A DNA stretch of 64,000 nt. Source: Sceloporus undulatus. Taxonomy: Eukaryota > Chordata > Lepidosauria > Squamata > Phrynosomatidae. Location of the stretch: the NCBI RefSeq assembly GCF_019175285.1, contig NC_056527.1:18889607-18953606 (forward strand), written 5' to 3'. Below are positions 41,291 through 52,085 of the stretch, piece after piece (the stretch's first letter is position 1; each line of letters begins with the position of its first letter). The notes under the pieces were generated by a model. That model did no database searches and was not told where the DNA came from. It saw only the letters and a program-made list of their open reading frames with translations. The position numbers and the translations under genes are program-made.

Positions 41291-42159
41291 ACAGTTTGAA
41301 AGACTAGCTACATTAGTCCTAGTATGGTATCTTCCTCTTAAAAGACTGGAGGATATTATCTCCCCCTCAACTCTATCCCTTACAGAACTCCCTCCCCACA
41401 TAGTAGGCTGCTTACTGTAAAATATCTTCTGCATGTACTATAAAGGAAGTACAGATGGTTTCCAAATGGTACGTGTCCAGTTGTGAAACAATGGGGTTCT
41501 GTCATTCCTTATGTAAAATTGTAGCAAAGAGAGTCAGAATTATAGTGATCAGTCTGGTTTGTTTTAGGTTTAAGTACATCCTGTGCTTTGACTTCTCAGG
41601 AAAACAATCTGGGCATTGCTTTTGAAGGGTTTAGTAATAACTTGGCCGATTGTGGTTTGAATTCAACTGAATTATGAACTTTACCATTTGCCTAGTCATG
41701 TCGCAATGCTGCAGTACTAATCTTCATCCCGCACTTCCAATACATACACATTGTTGTATAATGCATTATAGAAGTTGTTGGTTTCAAAGATTTCTCTTGT
41801 TCAAAACAAAGGGCAGTGCCTTGCAGAACATGCTGGTAGCCCGATATAACTGTTCACCTAACATTCAGCAACTGAATGTTGGGTTTATTATAGTAGGGAC
41901 TAGCTAGTAGACCTGTTGGCTTAACATTCAACAGTGGAGTCAATGTGTGCCCTCTTCTTGGAACTAGCAATCAGGCTCTCAGCTTGATTTACCCACTCAG
42001 TGTGTGTTTGTAAAACTGTAGTAATATTTCTTGTGTTTTGGAAGCAGTCTATGATATATTTGGTTTGTTGATGATAAAAGGGAATATAAGGGCAACGGTT
42101 TAATTCATGATGTATTTATTTATGGTGTTATTAATTCTCAAGGGTGGGAATCATGTGAC
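41291..42159. other. Unassigned non-coding sequence
   Basis: No recognised repeat or exon. Confidence 0.5.
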
Positions 42160-42250
42160 CCTCCAGTTGTTGCTGGACTGCAACTCCCAGCATTCCTCTC
42201 CATTGATATTGCTAGCTGGACCAGCTGAGATTTGTAGTCCAACATTATCT
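42160..42250. mobile_element. MITE family B copy
   Basis: CCAGTTGTTGCTGGACTGCA ACTCCCAGCATTCC at the left and GCTGAGATTTGTAGTCCAAC at the right. Confidence 0.65.
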
Positions 42251-43928
42251 TAAAGATCATTTGTTTCCCAAACTGTTGTATGAATTGTCCATATGTGCAT
42301 AGGTAGGGTGAGTATCTTTTACTGTTCCACTCAACACATGAAATATCACAACTCACTCCCTTCCTCCGGAAATCTGATAGCTGTAGAAGCTTGATAAATT
42401 ATATCTAAGCCTCGAATATTTTAAAAAGAAAAGAATAAAGGTGATCAGTTCATTTTTCCTTTATTATTTCAATATTCACACCGCAGAATTAAGGAAAGCT
42501 AATTAGGAAAAACTCTGCCTACCCAGTGCTGAGGAATAAGGAAGGACTTGCTTTGTTGTTTTGTTCTACACAAGGGAAGAATACATCACAGAAAATCTGG
42601 CAGAAAAGTTTCAATACCGTCTACTATATATATTTTATGCATCTGCTAGAACTCAGGAGAAAATATATTAGTCTTAGAGCCATTGCTATGTAGTCGGCTT
42701 AGACGTTCACATCTTCCTAATGAGGACTTTGATGTAGCTTTGTCCAGCCTATATAGGTAGCTGTAATCATGGGAAACCTCTGACTGATGGACACATCAGT
42801 CAACCCCACATCTTTCTTTCATCTTGGCAGACTAATGTCCAGGAATATTTTCTAATGCTTAGATATATCATCTTTGTCTTTATAGCTGATCATTAGGTGC
42901 TGATCACTGGGTGCATTATAGAAATGTGCTCTGTATCTTGAGGAGTGAAAATTGTTCAGAAAAAAGGCACAATGATTATGATGATGATAGTGATAATGGG
43001 GACTATTCCTTTCAAGTGTATACATTTAGCTGATCTGATTTGGCTTATCAGGAAGTTGCATTTAAAGTTGTGTGGCGTACAAAGAGAAGGATGGCAAGGC
43101 ACAAGTTCTGAGCAGCTTCTCAATGGCTGCCAGATACCAGGTTGTTATAAATTCAGCACACATTAATCATATATTTCCATGAGGGAGTTTGCTGTTCCAT
43201 GCCTTATCTGTAGCAGCTGAAGAAGAAGAAATTCACAAGTCCCAAATTATTCCATTTATTTTATGGTTATAAATAATCAAATACAGTTTGTGACTCGGTG
43301 GTCTGTAATGCATTTAGATTGACTCAGAACAAGATAGAAGAGAACAGCCCGGGTTTGTACTTGAGGTTCACTAAGGACTAGAATTCCCTTGATGCCTCTG
43401 TCTCACACATTATGTAGGGCACAGTTGTGTTTTAGAAACCTCTCTCGAAGCTCAAGGGAAAGCAAGACTATCATTAGGCATGTCCCAATGAGCACCACTG
43501 ATGGGAGTTGGTATTGCAAGCTAGATTGGCAGGCTCTGATGAGAAAGATCAAGAATTTTCTGAACTAAAATTGGTTGATGACTATCTGCTAAAGGTGTTT
43601 CTTTCTTTCTATTTTTACCCCCCCCCCTTTCCTTTGATGCAAGCCTCTGATGCAAACAAGATATTCATGGTGATAATGCACAGCCAAATATGAATCTGCT
43701 CTGACAGAAATATGGTCAATAGCTTGTTTTTCACAGTTCGGCAAACATTTATTTCAAGAATGAGAGGAACACTGTGGCAGAAGCTACAGTCCCATTTCAA
43801 CACTGTGAGGTCAAAAATGTCTAACAGAATAACTTCCTTCCTTCCTTCTTCCTATCCATTAGTTTCCCTTTCGGTCCCTAAGTTCCTGACTCTTGTTTAT
43901 CAGGAGTTTTTTTTTTTTTTAAGAGTAG
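42251..43928. other. Unassigned tract including a candidate conserved element
   Basis: No transposon recognised. 42,430-42,560 (CCGCAGAATTAAGGAAAGCT AATTAGG, GATCAGTTCATTTTTCC) is complex and homeodomain-site rich. A C-run at 43,618-43,627 and a T-run at 43,907-43,920 are the only simple repeats. Confidence 0.35.
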
Positions 43929-44151
43929 CTAGTATGTAAATTCACCAGGACAGATTCTAGCACACAGCTCCATCCCTCGGCAGTACTCACCCTGTACCTA
44001 ATCCAGGTTTTTCCCAGACCTTTAAAAGAAAGGGATTTTCCTGTTCTTTAAAAGGTCTGGGAGAAGCCTAGGTTGGGTGCCTGATGAGTACTGCCCAGGG
44101 ATGGAGCTGTGTGATAGAATCCGTTCCAGTGAGTTTACATCCCACATCTAG
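43929..44151. repeat. Foldback element, ~100-bp arms
   Basis: Left arm 43,929-44,030 and right arm 44,046-44,151 are imperfect reverse complements around a ~15-nt loop. Shared blocks are CACACAGCTCCATCCCT, GGCAGTACTCA, CCCAGACCTTT and TATGTAAA-TTCAC. Similarity is roughly four in five by eye. No open frame. It is probably a palindromic MITE; transcribed RNA would form a long hairpin. Confidence 0.85.
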
Positions 44152-44375
44152 TGCTGGAATGAAAGCCAATATGCTAATCCCCTGTGTTATGCTTGAAATA
44201 GCTTTGAGAGAGAAATGACATTTGTCAGTTTTCAAGAATGGGTGGGTATGGCGGTTAAAGTCCAGACAAGTGGCAGATGACAATGCCCCACTCCTTCAAT
44301 AGTCTGAGGTCATCCACCATAAGTATATATCCACCACAGTATATAACTTTTTTCTGTTGATGAACTCATCAGCTC

Positions 44376-45139
44376 CATGGGTGTCTGTAGGGAGTGTTGG
44401 GTGTGTGGGCTGCACCAGGTGACACGACTGCTCCCCAAACATCTGTCTTTTGGTAGAAATAGGTTGTGGTGTTTACCTGCATCCTTTTAAAGCACTGAAG
44501 AGATGGTGTGACTGGAGCAAGGCCCAGTGGGAGAATGCAGCAGGGGACCCAGTTTTTCACAAAATTTTAAAATTTGAAATTTTATTTTATTTTTAAAAAT
44601 TAAATTTAAAAAATATTTTACATTTTTCTTTAAAATCATAATCTCTTTCCAAATTTTCACTTTAACCACATGAAAATATGTACATGTAAATACATTTAGA
44701 CTGTGCATATGATGTGTAATGTCAAGGTATAATTTTAACTTTGCTAGTTATTCATGTCACAACTGTTACCATTACATTCAATGATATATGGGAATTATGA
44801 TTTATGAATAACACTGATACAACAAACAGGAGACCCAGCATGGGGTAGTGGTTTCAACATTGGACTATGACTCGAGGCCAGGGTTAGAATCCTTGCACAG
44901 CCATGGAAACTCAGTGGGTGACCTTGGACAAGTCACATCCTCTCAGCCTCAGAGGATGGCAGAAACATGTGAAGAAAACCCCATGGTAGGGTTGCCTTAT
45001 GGTTGTCATAAGAAATGACTTTAAAGCACACAATAATAACAACAATAGTACAAAAAAAAACATTACTAGGGATTCTGTATGGGTGTAGTGACACCATGCA
45101 TTACTGCACTGGGTGACACCAACCCTAGTGATGCCACTG
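44376..45139. mobile_element. hAT-type non-autonomous element with nested SINE
   Basis: Left end CATGGGTGTCTGTAGGGAGT; right end inverse CAGTGGCATCACTAGGGTTG. Both lead into a GTGTCACC/GGTGACAC motif and TGCACCAGG/CCCAGTGCAG. Flanked by 8-bp ATCAGCTC (44,368-44,375) and ATCAGCCC (45,140-45,147). Removing the SINE at 44,833-45,048 leaves about 550 bp. The interior (44,570-44,660) is extremely AT-rich. No transposase. Confidence 0.75.
44833..45048 (+). mobile_element. Sauria SINE nested in hAT element
   Basis: GACCCAGCATGGGGTAGTGG, GGACTATGACTCGAGGCC, CACAGCCATGGAAACTCAGT, GTGACCTTGGACAAGTCAC, AAAACCCCATGGTAGGGTT and tail TGACTTTAAAGCACACAA. It lies inside the element at 44,376-45,139, so it is younger than that insertion. 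Confidence 0.9.
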
Positions 45140-45479
45140 ATCAGCCCGGTTCAGCCTTTGTATCTGGGAATAAATACAATAGCACTGATATCCTGCATGT
45201 GAAATTGTCAACCTGTTCTACCTCCTGCCAGTTGACTGCATAAATACCTTCAAGATGATGGCCTTTATACATATGGCTTTCATACAACTTGGAACTCCAG
45301 CAGCACAAAGGTTTCAAGTCTCCTGGAAGCCTTTGTATGTTCTCTTATATGTGCACAGTCCCTTCCCCTGCAGCTATTTATGAGCACTTTAGATAGCATC
45401 TATTTGGCAATATTGGAGGTGGGGCTACTCAACAAGAATCTCCTCTCTGTCTGCATGCTGAATGTAATCCATAATATAA

Positions 45480-45690
45480 GGTCAGAATAGAGTTGCCATC
45501 TAATACATCTCTCACTAGTCTCACCCTGGGCTCTACAAACAAGTATATTTTATTTAGCTTCTACAGTTCCAGTGGACTGCCTTTGACAACTACAAGTGAA
45601 GTATACTCCTTAATTTTACCGACTTTGTACAGCGCTGTGTATAATTACAGCTCTCTAGAAATAAAGTTTAATAATAATAAATAATAAGTA
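45480..45690 (+). mobile_element. LINE/SINE 3' tail, (TAA)n-ended
   Basis: ACCGACTTTGTACAGCGCTG TGTATAATTACAG followed by ATAAAGTTTAATAATAATAA. The TACAGCGCTGTGTA palindrome and ATAAA(TAA)n end match the minus-strand tail at 22.9-23.1 kb. Confidence 0.65.
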
Positions 45691-45709
45691 TACCCAAAGG
45701 CTTGGAATT

Positions 45710-45807
45710 GTTACTTTTTTGGACTACAGTTCACAGTATTCCTCAAACATTTGGCCTGTGGCCATGCTAACTGCAGGATTCTCAGAGTTGTAGTTCAAAA
45801 AAGTAAC
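45710..45807. mobile_element. MITE family B, best copy
   Basis: Left end GTTACTTTTTTGGACTACAG; right end inverse GTTACTTTTTTGAACTACAA, about 19 of 21 identical. ~98 bp, centre AATTGCC-free. This defines the family whose arms (GGACTACAACTCCCAGAAT type) recur at least eight times in the window. Confidence 0.85.
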
Positions 45808-46779
45808 TTTTCATGTCTTAGATTATTATCTCAACCAGTTTAACAGAGGCAGTTGGCAACTGACCCTCAAAAAAAAGGGCAAGGACAGAGTTGGAAGTTT
45901 TAGAAAAAAACTTCTAGTGAGGCCCTCATTTAGTCCCTATAAAAACCCGACAGCCAAAACCCCCTTTACTGGGATGAGTATCTTTCATGGTCATTTGACA
46001 CAGGAGATGGATATTATGGATGGAGGCAGACAGTGAGGGGATTCTGAGAAATCAGTGTCTTGGCCCTTTTTTGAGGGGTTAATAGCTGCACCTCTACTTC
46101 ACTGAGAGATCCCCTTTTGAAGAGTACATGTCAGATGCCTTCTAAAGCTGTTTACCTCTGTTGGGCCTAGTGCTGTTGCCCTCTGTTAAGTTCCTTGGCT
46201 CATTCGTTGTCTTGAAAAGCGCTGCCTAAATTCCTCTGGTGTCTGGCCCTTAGCTGAAGTTCACAAGGCTGTGCCCTTCCATTTGTAATGAGCTCAGCCT
46301 GCCTTGTAGTACCTATCCCTTCTGCTTCACTTCGGGAATGTGAATGCCATACCTCACGGCAGTCCTCTTTTTCATCTTGTGTTTGCTTCCCTTGGAGACA
46401 TCCAGCAGTTCTAGCCAAAGGATTACCTCCACAATTCATTCCCACAGCCAAACCGTGCTATAGCATCCCTATAACATGCTGTCTAATGTTATACAAAGGT
46501 AATGCGTAGGAGAATGTAAATAGCAAATATTATGTCTGCAGTCCTGACACTTTTGCAGCATATGGGACCCTCTCCTTATCATCTGTCATTCTGTTATTGT
46601 ACAGCAGGTTATTTCCACACCAGCCCAAGACATCACCCTGCCTCACTGCTCTGCTCAGCACTTTTGCTAATGGAGCTACAGCCGTCTTCTCCTCTAATCT
46701 CAGATCTGCTCTGGCCGAATGCTTCACAATATATTATTATTGAATGTCTATTCAAACCCCCCCCCCCACTAGGGCTTTT
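45808..46779. other. Unassigned non-coding sequence
   Basis: No recognised repeat or exon. C-run at 46,760-46,768. Confidence 0.5.
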
Positions 46780-47060
46780 ATTTCTCCCCCTCGCACTTCA
46801 TTGCCAGACTCATTACCTTACATTATGTACTTTGAATTTCATAAGCTACTTATCTCGCTTCTTTCTGCTGAATTTGGTCACCCTCCTCCTTTGTTTTGAC
46901 TGCCCTAGCACTTTCTGTCAGCGGCAAGGGTAATCCACTTACTGCTTCTTCTTGCTTGATATATAAAGTGAACAAAATTGATCCTAATACTAATCCTAGT
47001 GACTCTCCTCTAGTCACAGCCCTACATGCCACACTCACATTTGTCATTTCTTTCTGATGT
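46780..47060 (-). mobile_element. Ancient CR1 fragment (RT middle)
   Basis: Minus-strand reading contains VTRGESLGLVLGSILFTLYI, which lines up with the CR1 block SGVPQGSVLGPLLFTLYIND. Further along a YEIQST.CKVMSL-like piece recalls the LN..KCKVM block. Much decayed. It lies in the right order and strand relative to 49,190-49,335. Confidence 0.45.
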
Positions 47061-47304
47061 TCAAGCAAGTTCTTTCCTCCTTTGAAGTCAATTATCGTTC
47101 TGGGAAGTTTTCAGACCAGACAGCTATTGGACTGCATGAAGTGATTCGGCTCACTCAGGAAGAGGGACTATGATTTATAATTGCATCTACGCTCCACTTG
47201 TGCCTGTTTAAATGGAGAAGTGGAGGTTTTTCTAACTGGCCTTTTATCCAGAAGTATCATTGCTGCTTTGCAGAATGTGCAAAACAGTGGCTCCTGCTTA
47301 GCTC

Positions 47305-47385
47305 TTCAGTTGTTGTTGGACTTCAGCTCCTAGAAATGTCAGCCAGTAAGGATAATGGTCAGGAATTTTGGGAAGTGTAGTCTTA
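47305..47385. mobile_element. MITE family B copy
   Basis: AGTTGTTGTTGGACTTCAGC TCCTAG and GGAATTTTGGGAAGTGTAGTC are the two arms. Confidence 0.6.
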
Positions 47386-47833
47386 CATGTGAGGATCCAT
47401 CTTTGACAAGCATTGGTGTCAATACCACTGACGTCTTAAGGCCCTGCTTTTCAAACAAGTAAATGGCACAGTGAAAGTTGATTGAAAGCATCTCCATGGC
47501 TACCAGCCAGCTATATGGTTTCTTATTTGTTCTCTAGCATGCCCCATTCTTGAACAGCCATAACTTCAAAGAGCATGGTTTATAATATTTTAGAGAGGAT
47601 GAGATGTGACCAGAGAAAAGATAATGCTGGAAAGCCACAGATCAGGAGGAGGAAGAGGAGGAGGAAGACAATGCCTGAATCAGAGAAGTTCCCCAAAAAG
47701 GATCCAGTACAGCTAGCATGATATATCAGTCACGACTTACTTCACTTCACTGTTTTTGATCTATTTGCAACCAACTTAACAGGACCTGTGTTTGCAATAC
47801 ACAGGGGATAATAAACTTGATTTTATCCCAGGG

Positions 47834-47956
47834 TACATCCACGCTGTAGAAATAATGCAATTTGACCCCACTTTAAGGGCTGTAGTGGCATCCTAGGGAA
47901 TTTTAGGATTTGTAGTTTTATGAGGTCTTCAGCTTCTTTGCCAAAGAGTGCATCAT
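47834..47956. mobile_element. MITE family A, half copy
   Basis: TACATCCACGCTGTAGAAAT AATGCAATTTGACC, then TTTTAGGATTTGTAGTTTTA and CCAAAGAGTGCATCA. Confidence 0.75.
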
Positions 47957-47967
47957 TCTTTAACTTT

Positions 47968-48290
47968 AAGAAGCAGAGCCCTCCCTCCATGGCATCTGTC
48001 TCCATCCGGCCGGGGGGGGGGGGGAATGGCATCAGGCCTGTCCTTAAGAAGCAGAGCCCTCCCTCCAGTCCATCTGCCTTGGTCCAGACCTTACAGGGAG
48101 AGAGGAACTGCTAGATCTGATCCCCTTCCCCATCACCATTTTCTTCTCCTTTTGTGTCGTATCTTTTTAGATTTTAAGCTTGAGGGCAGGGAACCGTCTT
48201 ATTAAAAATAATAATTGTAAGCCGCTCTGATAGCCTTTAGGGCTGAAGGACAGGTATAAATACCATAAGAAATAATAATAAAAAACCTTG
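47968..48290 (+). mobile_element. L2-type SINE/LINE 3' region with internal duplication
   Basis: A 22-bp AAGAAGCAGAGCCCTCCCTC motif occurs at 47,968 and 48,046 with a G-run between (48,012-48,024). Then follow ATTTTAAGCTTGAGGGCAGG and AATTGTAAGCCGCTCTGATA GCCTTTAGGGCTGAAGG, and TATAAATACC with (AAT)n. The tail matches 27,770-27,845 inverted. Confidence 0.6.
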
Positions 48291-48384
48291 AAGGAACTAG
48301 GTAAGATACTTAAGTGTAAAAATAATGTCATTCCATACCCAAACTCAAGATCATCCTTGCCCCAAATTTTCCTGATTTCTATAC

Positions 48385-48795
48385 AGGAATGTAAAAGCTA
48401 GACAATGAAGAAGCCCAGCAAGGGGAGCGGGGAATCAGTTCATTTGAAATATACTGGATGATTGTTTTACAGCTACTGTGCACTGCCAAATAAATGGATC
48501 TGAGAGCAAACTGAGCCTACATTCTCACTAGAAGCCAAAATAACTTAAATTAGTCTATTATACTTTGGACATATAATGAAATGACTTGACTCATAGGAAA
48601 TAATAATAATGTTTAGTTGACACCAGCAGGAAAAGAAGAAGACCACATTATGAGTAGATTGACTCATCAAAGGAAACTACAACCATGGGTTTGTAAAATC
48701 TGAGCAGATCTATTAACAACAGGGTGTCTTGATGACCTCTCATAGGACCATCATAAATTGTAGTGGAATCGACAGCACATACAAACAACAAAATC
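48385..48795 (+). mobile_element. Bov-B/RTE LINE 3' end, eroded
   Basis: AGCTAGACAATGAAGAAGC, AATCAGTTCATTTGAAATA TACTGG, CACTGCCAAATAAATGGATC, ACATTCTCACTAGAAGCCAA AATAACT and TACTTTGGACATATAATGA correspond in order to the ORF2 C-terminus also seen at 7.6 kb. It ends near GAATCGACAGCACATACAA. Older than that copy. Confidence 0.8.
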
Positions 48796-49189
48796 ACTTT
48801 TAATGTTTGTATTGGCAGCCACTCAGAGAAAATGATTGTAGGATAGCGTATGAATGACATTAATATTATTATGTGATATTGATCATAATGAAAATGACAA
48901 AAGCAGTAACGACAGTCATATGCATGCCATGCCATTGCTGACAGCAGCTGCTTGGGACATATTGCTTCATTTTTCTGAGAAAGTCTACAGTAGGGACAGA
49001 GGCTGGAAGGAAACTGGTTCTTTATTCCTATAGCATTGTGTTTTAATGAAGGGTGTGGCTACCATAGAGATTTTTTCCTATGATATTTCATAGTCCTATC
49101 ATTCTCAGAGAGGATGAGGAGGGAGGGAAGAACAATCCCCTTTGCATACTCTAAAGGGTCTGCATAAAAACCCAGGTAAATTGGAGCTA
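48796..49189. other. Unassigned non-coding sequence
   Basis: No recognised repeat or exon. Confidence 0.5.
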
Positions 49190-49335
49190 TCTCTTTCCTC
49201 TGTCAGCAATTTTTATTACAGCTCCGGAAATCCCATTATCGTTTGTTAAGCACGAACTCCCTTTTGTGAATCCATGCTGACTTTTCCTAATTAAATCGTT
49301 ATTCCCCTTATTCTCTCCCTGACTAGTGCTTTGAG
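49190..49335 (-). mobile_element. Ancient CR1 fragment (SQHGFTKG block), possibly conserved
   Basis: Minus strand reads KSQHGFTKGSSCLTND, the CR1 RT block SQHGFTKGRSCLTNL, preceded by an AATTAGGAAAAGTCAGCATG stretch. Flanks are unreadable, so only this core stays legible. Together with 46,780-47,060 it could be one CR1 split by later insertions. Confidence 0.6.
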
Positions 49336-50409
49336 CACCTTCCATGCAACTGCCTGTCAGGCATATGAAATATACAAGCCCTTTGTTTAGTAAGATTTCC
49401 TCTCTTTTCTATGCAACACAAAGGAAAGATGGTCAAATGAAGCAATCTGAGACACAGATCATCAGATTCAGTTCCCATGCCTGCTACAGGCTTCCAGTGG
49501 AGAATTGAGAAAGCCACTTCGTGGAACTTGGACTCTGATTCTGTCTTGTCCATAAAATGTATGCCTGAAATCCCCTACAGGGACCAAGCATTGGCTGGCT
49601 GAAACTGCACTCACTGTTGCTAGCCTCAGTTGGAATAGACCCATTGAATCAAGAAGATTCTCCTACATGTTGACTCACCATTTGACAACTGAGTTAATGG
49701 GTTATCTCTAATTGGGGCTAACAAATATAATTCAGCTTAGTGTCTAGCACTGACCAGCCATGAACTGATTCATGCATCCTTCCTGCAGAGTAGCATTCTT
49801 GGAATTAGAAAGGGAAGTTGCTGGCTAGAGACGTCAAATCAAAAAGGGAGCATGTGATTTTCACCCTTATATGTCATAACTGGTAACCATTAAGTGAAGG
49901 TAGAGAAGGCAAATGCAGGATACTATTCAGTATTTCCCAAGTAGAGCATCCACAGGTATTGTTTTTAATGAGGGCAGTTCAAAAATCTGCAGCATTCTCC
50001 AGTGATTGCCCCCCCCCCCTTAATATTTCCTGCTTCATACCTGCACTCACCACAAACAACTAGGATCCCAGCTAGTATAGAAGACATCATTTTTCAGACA
50101 TTTCAATTTTTTGATTATGTGTCAGGTCATAACCTTCAGTTTTTTTCTCTTTTAAAACTATTTTTTCCTCCTCACTGGGGAAATTTCCACGTATTACTGA
50201 CACGTTTCTGACATGTGCCACCCCTTCCACCTCCCTTTTGTAAAATCCAAGCTTCATCTGCCTGTTTATTGCAGTGATGTTGCTTCTGTTTATGGACAAA
50301 AGCGTCCTCTTTCTTCTGAAATCCTGAATCCACCAGAGTGCACTTATATACCTTCCATTTTTGTTCTTCTCTGTATATTCTAACCACATCAGCACAAGAG
50401 TGCTTCTCT

Positions 50410-50412
<3 letters not shown>
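49336..50412. other. Unassigned non-coding sequence
   Basis: No recognised repeat or exon. C-run at about 50,010-50,019. Confidence 0.5.

Positions 50413-50454
<42 letters not shown>
50413..50454. repeat. (AT)n microsatellite
   Basis: About 21 AT units. Confidence 0.96.
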
Positions 50455-50456
<2 letters not shown>

Positions 50457-51374
50457 TTGTCCTTCAAGGTCAGAGCTAACATCATTGTTACTGAAACTAT
50501 CTTTGATAGGTTAGAGTAGAGGATAGACTGACTGACTGCCAGTGCATGTCCAGAGTTAGGAGCAATCTATATGACAAACACTAGAGGTTTATCATATTTT
50601 TGTTGAAAAATCATCTAGGTTTCATGAATTTACCTGCCAGCTCCCAGTCTTCTTTCCCTTTGTTGTCTTTATGGGAGTTGAATGAGATTAGGCAACACTT
50701 GATGGAAGCACTCAGATTTTAGTATGATTTGCTTGTTTATATGAGTATTCCACCAGGGAGAATAACAGTGCTAAGATGATTAATTAACTAAATGATCAAT
50801 ATTAATCAATTAATTGTTTTAACATTTTTGCTATACTTCCAGAGATTTTTTATTTAAAAAATGAAGGTGGGATTTAAATAGAAGTAAATATACTGAAATA
50901 AACTGTAAGGTTAGACTGCATTTTCTATCATTCCACCACAAATTATGCAGTCATGTTTCCTGCCTTTGGAGAAATCACATGGGTCAGCACACCCACAGCA
51001 CAANNNNNNNNNNTGGCTGAGCCTCACCCTGGGAAAACCATCTTCATGATCATGGTATCTCCCCTGCCAGGTAAGTATAATTCTCACTATTAGCTATGCT
51101 AATTAAGGCTGATGGGAATTAGAGTCTACAACATAATTAGGAGGGGTGCAGGGTGTTCACTCCTGCATTGAGACGAGGACCCCCAAAGTAGTTACAAATG
51201 CTTTCAGAAACAGCATTATAGAAACACATGATATTCCCTAGCCACCATTCAGTGAAGCCACAACCACAAACCATAAAACCAACTAATAAGGTACCATTAC
51301 AGCACAAATCAAGTGATGTGATACTTCCTTAAATTGCAAACAGAATGTAACACAGTTCAATTATCTGTGGGAAA
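50455..51374. other. Unassigned sequence with a 10-N gap
   Basis: No recognised repeat or exon. 51,004-51,013 are ten Ns, an assembly gap of fixed size. Confidence 0.6.
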
Positions 51375-51485
51375 CTTGTGGTACCCAGTGATTGCTGGAC
51401 TACAATTCCCAATATTTTTCACCAGTAACAACAGTATTTTGGGAACTGCAGTTAAACAGCCAAAGAGCCACATGGTTCCCACCCC
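51375..51485. mobile_element. MITE family B copy
   Basis: GATTGCTGGACTACAATTCC CAATATTTTTC at the left; TATTTTGGGAACTGCAGTTA at the right. Confidence 0.65.
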
Positions 51486-51867
51486 GGAGTTAGAGCTTCA
51501 TTATTGAAGAAAATAATAAATTACACAAAATTAGTTACACAATGCCAATTCTACTTGAGCATTCATTCTTCAAAGGTCTGCTGATTTTTTTAAAAAGGAA
51601 AAGTCTTCACATGTCTGCAGAAAGATAGCAAAGAAGGTACCAGTCTAACTTCTCTTGAAGGAGACCTGGGCACAGCCACTGAGTTTCATGTTATCAAAAG
51701 AAGTACCTGTGTGGGTGCAAGGACAGAGAAAAAGTCCTCCCCAGAAGATCTCAAAACATGAATAGATTCATATGAGAGGATATGGTCACTCAAACAACCT
51801 GAGCCATTGTAGATGAGGGGCGGGTTGAGTGGGTCTTTGGAAATTTCAGAGGGTGGAAGAGAATACC

Positions 51868-52085
51868 AGTCTCCACTGTGGAGAATTAATGCCATTTGCT
51901 GACACTTTAGCTGCCATGGCTCAGTGCTACAGAATTCTGGGACTTGGAGTTTTGTGAGCTATTAAGCCTTCTCCAACAGAGAACTCTGGTGCCAGAACAA
52001 ACTACAAATCCCAGGTTTCCATGGGACGGAGCCATGACAATTAAAGCAGCATCAAACTGTATTAATTCTGCAGTGTGGCAGCAGC
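51868..52085. mobile_element. MITE family A, full-length copy
   Basis: AATTAATGCCATTTGCTGAC at the left mirrors GCATCAAACTGTATTAATTC at the right. The centre has GGACTTGGAGTTTTGTGAGC and CAGAACAAACTACAAATCCC. Confidence 0.85.
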
